From Sphingomonadaceae bacterium (GTDB taxonomy: Bacteria > Pseudomonadota > Alphaproteobacteria > Sphingomonadales > Sphingomonadaceae), in the NCBI GenBank assembly GCA_019239785.1, contig JAFAZM010000183.1, positions 1 through 42,883 of the forward strand: 42,883 nt of DNA, read 5' to 3'. The notes under the pieces are model-generated. The model searched no databases and had not been told where the DNA came from. It saw only the letters and a program-made list of their open reading frames with translations. Position 1 is the first letter of the stretch. Each line of letters starts with the position of its first letter. The position numbers and the translations under genes were made by a program. This document shows positions 15,579 to 23,236 of the stretch, in pieces.

Positions 15579-15848
15579 ATGATCGACGGAGTGGGCAAAA
15601 GCGGGACCGGCGCGATCGGCCCGGGACGCGCCGAGAAGGGCTCGAGCCTCGCCCCCGTCGCCGGTCCGGCCGCCCGCGGCGCCGATGGCCCCGTGCAGAG
15701 CGCGGTGCTCGGCCTCGTCGCCGGCGGCGCCCCGGTCGATTCCGCAAAGGTCGCCGCGATCCGCACCGCAATCGCCGAGGGGCGCTATCCGGTCGACGCG
15801 AACCGGATCGCCGAGCGCATGATCGCGCTCGACCTGCCGCAGCGCTGA
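15579..15848 (+). CDS. flgM: Anti-sigma-28 factor FlgM
   Basis: An 89-aa protein with a Gly/Ala-rich, probably disordered N-terminal half. The conserved C-terminal sigma-binding segment is VDSAKVAAIRTAIAEGRYPVDANRIAERMIALDL, the FlgM signature. It holds FliA inactive until hook completion, when it is exported. AAGGA lies seven bases before the ATG. It sits between flgA and the FlgN-like gene, the standard alphaproteobacterial and enteric order, and its stop overlaps the next start (TGATG). Confidence 0.88.
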   Translation: MIDGVGKSGTGAIGPGRAEKGSSLAPVAGPAARGADGPVQSAVLGLVAGGAPVDSAKVAAIRTAIAEGRYPVDANRIAERMIALDLPQR

Positions 15849-16159
15849 TGAGCCTCGCCCTCCTCGACCGGCTCGCCGCCTGCCACGAGGCGCTGATCCG
15901 CGCGCTCGACGGCGACGATCTGCACGCGATAGAGGGCGCGACGCTGGCGCTCGCCGACGCCGTCGCCTCGGCGCGCGCGCAGCAGGAATGGGCGAGCTCG
16001 CCCGAGCTTCGCGAGCGGCTGCTGACCCTCGCCGCTTTGGCCCAGGCCGCGCAGATCCGAGTCAATTTTCTGACGGACACGATCCGCCGCCGAGTCAATG
16101 CCATGGCCGCCCTGCGCGGGGCCGAGCCGGCGATGACCTATCATCCGGGCGGGCGCTGA
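15848..16159 (+). CDS. FlgN-like export chaperone
   Basis: A 103-aa all-helical protein (LLDRLAACHEALIRALDGDDLHAIEGATLALADAV, then LRERLLTLAALAQAAQIRVNFL). No strong catalytic or binding motif is visible. Position directly after flgM, size and helical pattern match FlgN, the chaperone that delivers FlgK and FlgL to the export gate. Sequence similarity to enteric FlgN is low by eye, so the call rests mostly on context. Confidence 0.6.
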   Translation: MSLALLDRLAACHEALIRALDGDDLHAIEGATLALADAVASARAQQEWASSPELRERLLTLAALAQAAQIRVNFLTDTIRRRVNAMAALRGAEPAMTYHPGGR

Positions 16160-16170
16160 CCTTTCATTCG

Positions 16171-16294
16171 TCATCCCGACTTGATCCGGGATTGAAGCTC
16201 GGCCCGGCCACCCCCACAGCCGACCCCTGAACACCCAACCTCGCGAACTCCCTCAGTCCGTGTTCATGGATCCTGAAACGAGTTCAGGATGACG
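16171..16294. repeat. Composite palindromic repeat, copy B (inverted relative to copy A)
   Basis: A 124-bp element with CGTCAT/ATGACG ends and internal TGAACAC (16228-16234) and GTGTTCA (16260-16266) inverted arms. Its left half (CGTCATCCCGACTTGATCC) resembles the complement of copy A's right end. Its right half, read on the minus strand, resembles copy A's left end. It fills the gap between the FlgN-like gene and the sigma-54 promoter of the next operon. Confidence 0.7.
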
Positions 16295-16321
16295 GGGCGG
16301 CCTGACGGCCTGCTCCGTCAC

Positions 16322-16338
16322 TTGGCACGCTCCTTGCG
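16322..16338 (+). promoter_or_regulatory. Sigma-54 promoter for the transglycosylase-flhA-flhG-fliA-sugar operon
   Basis: TTGGCACGCTCCTTGCG matches the -24/-12 consensus except in the last base. It lies 28 bases before the transglycosylase ATG. A half-site CCCCGGCAACG follows at about 16346, reminiscent of the flgB-upstream palindromes. Confidence 0.8.
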
Positions 16339-16366
16339 ATGATGCCCCGGCAACGAAAGGGGCGTC

Positions 16367-17218
16367 ATGATTCCGACGACGACGACCAGGGCCGTGAACG
16401 GGGAAAGCGGGCGCGATCGCGTCACCGCCGCGATCCAGCTCGCCTCCGCCCGCACCGGCGTGCAGTTCGACTATCTGCTGAGCCAGGCCCGGATCGAAAG
16501 CAGCCTCAACCCCAACGCCCATGCGCGCACGTCGAGCGCGACCGGCCTCTTCCAGTTCATCGAGCAGACCTGGCTCGGCATGGTGAAGCAGCATGGCGCC
16601 GAGCACGGGCTCGGCTGGGCCGCCGATGCGATCCAGCGCGGCCGCAACGGCCATTATTATGTCGCCGACCCGGCGATGCGCCGCGAGATCCTCGACCTGC
16701 GCCGCCAGCCCGAGGCCTCCTCGGCGATGGCCGCCGAGTTCGCCTCCGATAATAGCCGCTACCTGCAGGGCCGCCTCGGCCGCCCGGCCGAGCCGGTGGA
16801 CCTCTATCTCGCCCATTTCCTCGGCGCCGGCGGCGCCGCGCGCTTCCTGCGCGCCCACGACGCCAATCCCGAAGGCGCCGCGGCGGCGATGCTGCCGGCG
16901 GCGGCGCGGGCCAATCGCGCCGTCTTCTACAACCGCGACGGCTCGGCGCGCAGCTTCGCCGAGATCCGCGCCCATTTCGCCGAGCGGGTGGGCGGCGGCA
17001 ATGCGTCGGCCCCGGTCCGCATGGCGAGCGCCGCAACCACGCGGCCGGGCTTCGATCTCGCCGCGCTCGACCTCGATCCGCTCGGCGACGACGAAAGCCG
17101 GAGCCGCGACCCGCTCGACCTGGCGCTGGAGGCGCGCAGCCGCGCCGGGAACGGCGGCGGCGCCTCGCCGCAGCTCGCGCGCATGGCCTATATGATGCTC
17201 GCGCGGCTGGGGGGCTGA
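16367..17218 (+). CDS. Flagellar lytic transglycosylase (SltF-like)
   Basis: A 283-aa protein with an SLT catalytic domain at about residues 18-180. The catalytic Glu is Glu44 in LLSQARIESSLNP, followed by SSATGLFQFIEQTWL and, later, YLAHFLGAGGAARFL. It cleaves peptidoglycan glycan strands, here probably to let the rod cross the wall, since FlgJ lacks a muramidase domain. No clear signal peptide is seen, so export through the flagellar system or association with the rod is possible, as known for Rhodobacter SltF. The C-terminal 100 residues are of low complexity. It lies 3 bases before flhA and heads the operon behind a sigma-54 promoter. Confidence 0.85.
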   Translation: MIPTTTTRAVNGESGRDRVTAAIQLASARTGVQFDYLLSQARIESSLNPNAHARTSSATGLFQFIEQTWLGMVKQHGAEHGLGWAADAIQRGRNGHYYVADPAMRREILDLRRQPEASSAMAAEFASDNSRYLQGRLGRPAEPVDLYLAHFLGAGGAARFLRAHDANPEGAAAAMLPAAARANRAVFYNRDGSARSFAEIRAHFAERVGGGNASAPVRMASAATTRPGFDLAALDLDPLGDDESRSRDPLDLALEARSRAGNGGGASPQLARMAYMMLARLGG

Positions 17219-17221
17219 GCC

Positions 17222-19327
17222 ATGGCCGAGCTCGCGAAGAAAGGCTCCTGGCTGAGCGCCGGGCGCGGGGCGATCCTGCCCATCGCCACCCTGCTCCTCG
17301 TCATGCTGATGGTCGTGCCGATGCCGGCGACGATGCTGGACATCGGCTTCATCAGCAACATCATGATCAGCCTCGCGGTGCTGATGGTCGCGCTGAACGT
17401 GGCGCGGCCGCTCGATTTCTCCTCCTTCCCGACCGTCCTGCTGTTCGCGACCCTGCTGCGCCTCGCGCTCAACGTCGCCTCGACCCGGGTGGTGCTGGTC
17501 AACGGCCATGAAGGGTCCAGCGCCGCTGGCCGCGTCATCGAGGCGTTCGGCTCGTTCCTGATCGGCGGCGATTATGCGGTCGGCATCTTCGTCTTCGTCA
17601 TCCTGATGATCATCAACCTGGTCGTCATCACCAAGGGCGCCGGCCGCGTCTCCGAAGTCTCGGCCCGCTTCACCCTCGATGCGATGCCCGGCAAGCAGAT
17701 GGCGATCGACGCCGATCTCAATGCCGGCCTGCTCACCCCCGAAGAAGCCAAGGAGCGCCGCCAGGAGGTGGCGACCGAGGCCGATTTCTACGGCTCGATG
17801 GACGGCGCCTCGAAGTTCGTGAAGGGCGACGCCATCGCCGGCGTGCTGATCCTGCTGGTCAACGTGATCGGCGGCCTGATCCTCGGCACCGTCAGCCACG
17901 GCATGGCGATCGGCGCCGCCGCCTCCAATTACGTCCTGCTCGCGATCGGCGACGCTCTGGTTGCGCAGGTCCCTGCCCTGCTGCTCTCGATCGCCGCCGC
18001 GGCGATCGTCACCCGCGTCTCCTCCCCATTCGACCTGTCCGGCCAGATCACCAGCCAGTTCGGCTCGGCCAAGGCCTGGACCCCGGTCGCCGCGATCCTG
18101 TTCTTCCTCGGCCTGCTGCCCGGCATGCCGCATCTGGTGGTCCTGCCCGCCGCCTGCGTCGCCGGCCTGCTCGCCTGGCGGCTGCGCAGGGCCGCGAAGC
18201 TGCGCGCCGCCGCGGCCGAGACCGAGGCGCAGCCTCTGCCCTCGCCGAGCGCGATCGGCTGGGACGAGGTCAGCGACGATGCTTCGCTGGGGCTCGAGCT
18301 CGGCTTCGCCCTGGTCGGCCTGGTCGACGAGCGCAAGGGCGCGCCTTTGATGGCCCGGATCACCGGCATCCGCCGCCAGCTCTCGCGCGAACTGGGCTTC
18401 GTCGTGCCGATGGTCCGCGTCCGCGACGAGCTCACGCTCTCGCCCAATAGCTACCGGATCACCGTGGCCGGCGTCGTCGCCGCCGAGGACGAGATCTGGC
18501 CCGAGGAATTGCTCGCGCTCGATTCCGGCGACCTGCTTGATCGGGTCGACGGCCGGAAGGTCAAGGACCCGACCTTCGGCCTCGACGCGGTCTGGATCGC
18601 GCCGGCGCAGCGCGCCGAGGCGGTGGTCGCCGGCTATACCGTCGTCGATCCGGCGACCGTGGTCGCCACCCATCTGAACCAGGTCATCCAGGCCGCCGCC
18701 GCCGATCTGTTCGGCATGGACGAGGCGCAGAAACTGATCGACGCGCTGAAGGAAGGCGCGCCGCAGCTGGCCGCCAACATCACCCCGCAGCCGCTCTCGC
18801 TGCCGGCCTTCGCCGCGCTCTGCCGCGCTCTGCTCGCCGAGGGCGTGCCGCTGAAGGATTTCCGCCGGATCGGCGAGGCGATGGCCGACGCCGCCCGCGA
18901 GGAGACCGACCCGGTCCAGCTCGTCGAGGCGGTGCGCCAGCGGATCGGGGCGCTGATCATCCAGACTTTGGTGCCGGTGCGGATGCCGCTGCCGGTGGTC
19001 ACGCTCGATCCCGGCCTCGAGAATCTGCTCGCCCAGGCGGTGCGGACCGGCCGCGACGCGGTCCATCCGATCGAGCCCGGGCTTGCCCAGCGCATCGTCC
19101 AGGCGGTCGGCGAGGTTGCGGGACGTCTGCTCGCCGAAGGCCGGCGCTTCGCGATCGTCACCTCGCCGATCGCGCGCCGCGCGCTCTCGCGCCTGCTGGC
19201 GCTGCACGTGCCGGACGCACCCGTCCTCTCTCTGCTCGAAATCCCGGACAACAAGCCGGTGGAGGTCGTCGCCATCGTCGGCGGCGAGGCGGAAAGGCCA
19301 TTGCTTGAATCGGAGGTTGTTGCGTGA
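17222..19327 (+). CDS. flhA: Flagellar export gate protein FlhA
   Basis: A 701-aa inner-membrane protein of standard length. The N-terminal half has about eight helices and the FHIPEP signature around TLLRLALNVASTRVVLVNGH. The cytoplasmic half (from about residue 340) carries the export-cargo platform, with LGLELGFALVGLVDERKGAPLMARITGIRRQ. It forms the nonameric ring of the flagellar type III apparatus. Its stop overlaps the GTG of flhG (GTGA). flhF, which often lies between flhA and flhG, is absent. Confidence 0.96.
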   Translation: MAELAKKGSWLSAGRGAILPIATLLLVMLMVVPMPATMLDIGFISNIMISLAVLMVALNVARPLDFSSFPTVLLFATLLRLALNVASTRVVLVNGHEGSSAAGRVIEAFGSFLIGGDYAVGIFVFVILMIINLVVITKGAGRVSEVSARFTLDAMPGKQMAIDADLNAGLLTPEEAKERRQEVATEADFYGSMDGASKFVKGDAIAGVLILLVNVIGGLILGTVSHGMAIGAAASNYVLLAIGDALVAQVPALLLSIAAAAIVTRVSSPFDLSGQITSQFGSAKAWTPVAAILFFLGLLPGMPHLVVLPAACVAGLLAWRLRRAAKLRAAAAETEAQPLPSPSAIGWDEVSDDASLGLELGFALVGLVDERKGAPLMARITGIRRQLSRELGFVVPMVRVRDELTLSPNSYRITVAGVVAAEDEIWPEELLALDSGDLLDRVDGRKVKDPTFGLDAVWIAPAQRAEAVVAGYTVVDPATVVATHLNQVIQAAAADLFGMDEAQKLIDALKEGAPQLAANITPQPLSLPAFAALCRALLAEGVPLKDFRRIGEAMADAAREETDPVQLVEAVRQRIGALIIQTLVPVRMPLPVVTLDPGLENLLAQAVRTGRDAVHPIEPGLAQRIVQAVGEVAGRLLAEGRRFAIVTSPIARRALSRLLALHVPDAPVLSLLEIPDNKPVEVVAIVGGEAERPLLESEVVA

Positions 19328-20133
19328 TTGCTTTTTCAGATCGGGCCCGCGTGATCGCAATTGCCAGCGGCAAGGGCGGCGCCGGCAAGACCAATGTCAG
19401 CGTCAACCTCGCCGTGGCCTTCGCCAGGCTGGGCGGCCGGACCATGCTCGTCGATTGCGACATGGGGCTCGCCAATGCGGCGATCCTGCTCGGCATCCCC
19501 TCGGCCTGGACGATCGGGGACCTGCTTTCCGGGCGCTGCGGCATCGAGGATCTGCTCCAGCGCGGCCCCGCCGGCCTGCAATTCCTGCCCGGCCATAGCG
19601 GCACCGGCAGCGGCTCGACCCTGTCGGCCGCGGAGCGCGGGCGGCTGCTCGACGCGCTTAGGCCCTATGCGGCGCAATACGACCACATCGTGATCGACAC
19701 CGGCGGTGGCATCGAGGCTTCCTCGCTCGCTCTGGTCGCCGCGGCCGACACGCCTTTGATCGTCCTCACCCCCGAGCCGACCTCCTTCGTCGACGCTTAT
19801 GCGATGGTGAAGGCGCTCAACGTCAGCCACGGCATCGCCAATTTCGAGATCCTCGCCAACATGGTGCAGCATGACGTCGCGGGCCGCGCCTTGTTCGACA
19901 AGTTCCGGGCGATCGTCGCCCGCTTCATCGACGTCGACCTCAATTATGCCGGCGCCGTCCCCGCCGATCCGTTCGTGCGCGAGGCGGTGCTTCGCAAACG
20001 CTGCGTGGTCGAGAGCTTCCCGGGCGCGCCGGCCTCGCGTGCGTTTGCAGCGCTCGCGCGGCGCATGGCCTGCCCGCCGCCGCCGGCCGCGCCCCAGCCG
20101 ATCCTCGCCGAGGTGGGCCATGGCGCTCATTGA
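19324..20133 (+). CDS. flhG: MinD-like ATPase FlhG (FleN/YlxH)
   Basis: A 269-aa P-loop ATPase starting at GTG. The deviant Walker A, SGKGGAGKT, is at residues 15-23. Switch regions are seen at DCDMGLANAAILLG and DTGGGIEASSL. No N-terminal DQA-type activation helix is visible ahead of the P-loop. The family limits flagellar number and placement, usually with FlhF, and in some species restrains the sigma-54 activator. It overlaps fliA by 14 bases. Confidence 0.9.
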   Translation: MIAFSDRARVIAIASGKGGAGKTNVSVNLAVAFARLGGRTMLVDCDMGLANAAILLGIPSAWTIGDLLSGRCGIEDLLQRGPAGLQFLPGHSGTGSGSTLSAAERGRLLDALRPYAAQYDHIVIDTGGGIEASSLALVAAADTPLIVLTPEPTSFVDAYAMVKALNVSHGIANFEILANMVQHDVAGRALFDKFRAIVARFIDVDLNYAGAVPADPFVREAVLRKRCVVESFPGAPASRAFAALARRMACPPPPAAPQPILAEVGHGAH

Positions 20134-20848
20134 CCCGCAATACGGCCCGGCCACCTATCAGAAGCAGGCGCGGCCCGCGCCCGAGACCCTGGTGCGCGCG
20201 CACATGCCTCTGGTCCGCAAGATCGCCTGGCACGTCCACGCCCGGGTCGCGACCGCGATCGACATCGAGGACCTCGCCCAGATCGGCATGGTCGCCCTGG
20301 TCGAGGCGGCGAACAGCTTCGAGGATCGCGGCCACGCCTTCGCGACCTACGCCACCCTGCGCATCCGCGGCGCGATGATCGACCATCTGCGCCGCCATGC
20401 CTCGCTTTGCCGCGCGGCGATGGCCCGCCGGCGCGAGCTCAATGCGGTGCGCGAACGGCTCGAGAACCGGCTCGGCCGCGCCGCCGGCGACGCCGAGATG
20501 GCCGAGGAGATGGGGATGGCGGCGGCCGACTATCGCGAGATGGTCGACGACAGCCAGGCGGTCCAGCAGGATTCGATCGACGAAATCTATTCCGATCACA
20601 GCATGTGGTTCGCCGATGGCGAGGAGCTCGCCGACGCGGCGCTCGACCGCGCGCGGCTGAAGGATGCGCTCGCCGCCGCGATCGGCACCCTGCCCGAACG
20701 CGAGGCGATGGTGCTGCAGCTCTATTTCGTCGAGGAGATGAACCTCGAGGAGATCGGCCAGACGCTCGGCGTCGGCGCCGCCCGCATCTGCCAGATCAAG
20801 AAGGCCGCCCTCGACCGGGTGCGCGCCGCGCTTGGAGAATGGGCCTGA
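20120..20848 (+). CDS. fliA: Flagellar sigma factor FliA (sigma-28)
   Basis: A 242-aa sigma-70-family protein starting at ATG 20120, inside flhG, with AGGTGG just upstream. Region 2: LVRKIAWHVHARV, DIEDLAQIGMVALVEAANSFEDRG, FATYATLRIRGAMIDHLRR. Region 3 follows. Region 4: LPEREAMVLQLYFVEEMNLEEIGQTLGV, then ARICQIKKAALDRVRAAL, with the helix-turn-helix. It reads the GCCGTTAA promoters seen at 4275 and 13457. It is held by FlgM (15579-15848). The following carbohydrate gene begins 2 bases after its stop. Confidence 0.93.
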   Translation: MALIDPQYGPATYQKQARPAPETLVRAHMPLVRKIAWHVHARVATAIDIEDLAQIGMVALVEAANSFEDRGHAFATYATLRIRGAMIDHLRRHASLCRAAMARRRELNAVRERLENRLGRAAGDAEMAEEMGMAAADYREMVDDSQAVQQDSIDEIYSDHSMWFADGEELADAALDRARLKDALAAAIGTLPEREAMVLQLYFVEEMNLEEIGQTLGVGAARICQIKKAALDRVRAALGEWA

Positions 20849-20850
20849 AC

Positions 20851-23190
20851 ATGGACACTATCGTCACCGCCGCCGGCCTCGCCGGCCTGCTGGAGGCCAC
20901 GCCCGAAGGCGTGCGCGTGCTGTCGCTCGACTGCTTCGACACCCTGCTCTGGCGCAATTGCCAGTCGCCGATCGACGTCTTCGTCGATTGCGGCGGCATC
21001 TGGCAGCGCGGCCGCGCCGAGCGCCGCGCCCGGGAGCGGCGCAGGTTCGACGACGGCCGCACCGAAGTCTCGATCGAGGACATCCATCGCGCGCTGCGCC
21101 CGGGCCGCGACGAGGCCGAGATCGAAGCCGCCGTCGCGGCCGAGCTCGAAGCCGAAGCGCGCCATTGCTACGCCTTCGCGCCGATTGTCGCCCTGATGCG
21201 GGCCGCCAAGGCCAAAGGCCTGGAGGTGATCGTCGTCAGCGACACATATCTCGGCGAGGCCCAATTGCGCGCGCTGATCACGAAGGCGGCCGGGGCCGAC
21301 GTCGCCGGCATGATCGACCGGATCTTCTGTTCGTCCGTCCATGGCATGACCAAGGTCGACGGCCTGTTCGGGCCGGTGCTGGAGGTGCTCAAAGTGCCGC
21401 CGCAGGCGATCGTCCATGTCGGCGACAATCCCAACGCCGACCGACTCGCGCCGGCGGCGTTCCGCATCCATGGCGTCCATTTCCGCCAATTCGACCCCGC
21501 CGCCGAGCAAAGGCTGCGACTCGAGGCGGCCGCCGCGGTGATCCTCGATTCCGCGGCGCGCAACACGCGTCCGATCTATCAGCCGCACCGCGCGCCCATC
21601 TCGCTGCGCGTCGAGGAGGATCCGGCCTGGGCCTTCGGCCACGACGTGATGGGCCCGCTGATGCACGGCTTCGCCTCGTGGATCGAGCAGGAGGCCGCCG
21701 CCCTCGGCGATGCCAAGATCGTGTTCCTGCTCCGCGACGGCCATCTGCCGCAGCTGGTGTTCGAGGCGATGACCGGCGCCGCGACCGCGGCCGCCGAGAT
21801 CAGCCGCTTCACCGCGCGGCGCACCTCCTATGCCGATGCCGCCTCGATCGCCGCCCATCTCGCCGGCCAGAACCGGCACGACCGCGTCGACGTCCTCGCC
21901 CACCAGCTCGGCCTCACCGCCGAGGAAGGCCGCAGGCTCGGGCGCGACCAGGCGGCGTTCGAGCGCGCGGCGCTGCGGCCGGAGAATGTCCGCAAGATCG
22001 TCGAACGCGCCCACGATTTCGGCGACAAGATCTTCGCCCATCTCGCCAGCCTCGGCATCGAGCGGGGCGATACCGTCATGTTCGTCGATCTCGGCTATAA
22101 CGGCACCGTCCAGGACTATCTGGAAGCCGTGCTGCCCGAGCGGTTCGGGGTGAAGCTTGCGGGCCGCTATTTGCTGCTGCGCGAGGAGGCGCAGACCGGC
22201 TTCGACAAGAAGGGCTTCCTCGACCCGCGCCATCTCGATTTCAACGCGCTCCATGCTCTGTCCGGGCCGATCGCCTTGATCGAGCAATTGTGCACGATCG
22301 CCCTGGGCTCGGTCGAGGATTACGGCCCGGCCGGCGAGCCGATCCGCAACCAGGGCGGCACGAAAGGCGCGCAGAATGCGATCCGCGACCGGGTGCAGGA
22401 AGGTTGCGTCGCCTTCGCCCGCAATCCCGGCGCCGGCATCCACCGCCCGCCCGCATCCGACGATGCGACTGCGCGGCGGACGATGGCCGCCGCGACCCTC
22501 GCGCGCCTGCTCTTCATGCCCTCCGCCGCCGAGGTCGCCCTGTTCGAAAGCTTCGAGCACGACGTCAATCTCGGCACCGACGACCTCTTCCAATTGTTCG
22601 ACCAGGAGGAAGCGGCCGTGGGGCTGAAGCGGCGCGGCTTCTTCTATCTGAACGCCGCCGAGCGCGTCTTCCTGCCCGGCGAGCTGCAGCCGCACGGCCT
22701 CGCGCTCAACCTCTCTTTGTTCAGCACCAACCGGTTCGCGCTCGACCTGCGCGGCACCGATTTCCGCGGCGCCGGGCTGAAGCTGCCGGTGATCCTCGCC
22801 GACAATCGCGGCCAGACGATCATCGAGGTCCAGGCCCATCCCACCCATGACGGCTTCCATCTCGCCACCATTCCGGTCGGCGCCGGCCGCTTCGCCGCCG
22901 GCATCCAGCTCGGCGCGCTCTGCGAATGGGCGGAGGTGGACGAGATCGCTTTCTATCCGGTGGAGGGCTTCTCCCCCGACAAGCCGAGTGACGCGGCCCC
23001 GCCCATTGCCGCCACCGCACTGCGCGAAGGCATGACGGAGGAGGCGCCCGGCCTCTATCGCTGCACGCCCGGCGCGCTGCTGCTGGTGCCGCCGGCGCCG
23101 GGCCTCACGGGGGAGCCGCATCTGCTTGCGATCACCTTCCGGCCGATCGTCCGGCGCGATCCGCGCCAGGCGTTGCGGGAGGCCGCATGA
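20851..23190 (+). CDS. COG5610-type HAD-domain protein, surface glycan related
   Basis: A 779-aa cytoplasmic protein; ATG 20839 is an alternative start inside fliA. Residues about 22-225 form a HAD domain, with motif I LSLDCFDTLLW (Asp27), motif II VVSDTYL and motif IV VGDNPNAD. The residue two after the nucleophile, usually the acid/base Asp, is Phe29. This makes an ordinary phosphatase unlikely. Residues about 240-500 (FLLRDGHLPQLVFEAM, ISRFTARRTSYA, VMFVDLGYNGTVQDYL) match the large second domain of COG5610 proteins found in polysaccharide loci. The final 230 residues are unrecognised and beta-rich. The biochemical role is unknown. It opens the sugar part of the fliA operon. Confidence 0.75.
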   Translation: MDTIVTAAGLAGLLEATPEGVRVLSLDCFDTLLWRNCQSPIDVFVDCGGIWQRGRAERRARERRRFDDGRTEVSIEDIHRALRPGRDEAEIEAAVAAELEAEARHCYAFAPIVALMRAAKAKGLEVIVVSDTYLGEAQLRALITKAAGADVAGMIDRIFCSSVHGMTKVDGLFGPVLEVLKVPPQAIVHVGDNPNADRLAPAAFRIHGVHFRQFDPAAEQRLRLEAAAAVILDSAARNTRPIYQPHRAPISLRVEEDPAWAFGHDVMGPLMHGFASWIEQEAAALGDAKIVFLLRDGHLPQLVFEAMTGAATAAAEISRFTARRTSYADAASIAAHLAGQNRHDRVDVLAHQLGLTAEEGRRLGRDQAAFERAALRPENVRKIVERAHDFGDKIFAHLASLGIERGDTVMFVDLGYNGTVQDYLEAVLPERFGVKLAGRYLLLREEAQTGFDKKGFLDPRHLDFNALHALSGPIALIEQLCTIALGSVEDYGPAGEPIRNQGGTKGAQNAIRDRVQEGCVAFARNPGAGIHRPPASDDATARRTMAAATLARLLFMPSAAEVALFESFEHDVNLGTDDLFQLFDQEEAAVGLKRRGFFYLNAAERVFLPGELQPHGLALNLSLFSTNRFALDLRGTDFRGAGLKLPVILADNRGQTIIEVQAHPTHDGFHLATIPVGAGRFAAGIQLGALCEWAEVDEIAFYPVEGFSPDKPSDAAPPIAATALREGMTEEAPGLYRCTPGALLLVPPAPGLTGEPHLLAITFRPIVRRDPRQALREAA

Positions 23191-23236
23191 TGGCCGGAAC
23201 AACGACCCTCGTCCGTCCGTATCGCGGAGGCCGCGC

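Noticed and set aside
1300..16300. Palindromic repeats considered as a CRISPR array or insertion-sequence ends
   Set aside because: There are no regularly spaced direct repeats with unique spacers, no cas genes and no transposase; the structures are isolated hairpin doublets.
16253..19360. 1035-codon open frame on the minus strand opposite flhA
   Set aside because: Its composition (very rich in Arg, Asp, Gln, His) is typical of the antisense of a high-GC gene, and flhA on the other strand is certain.
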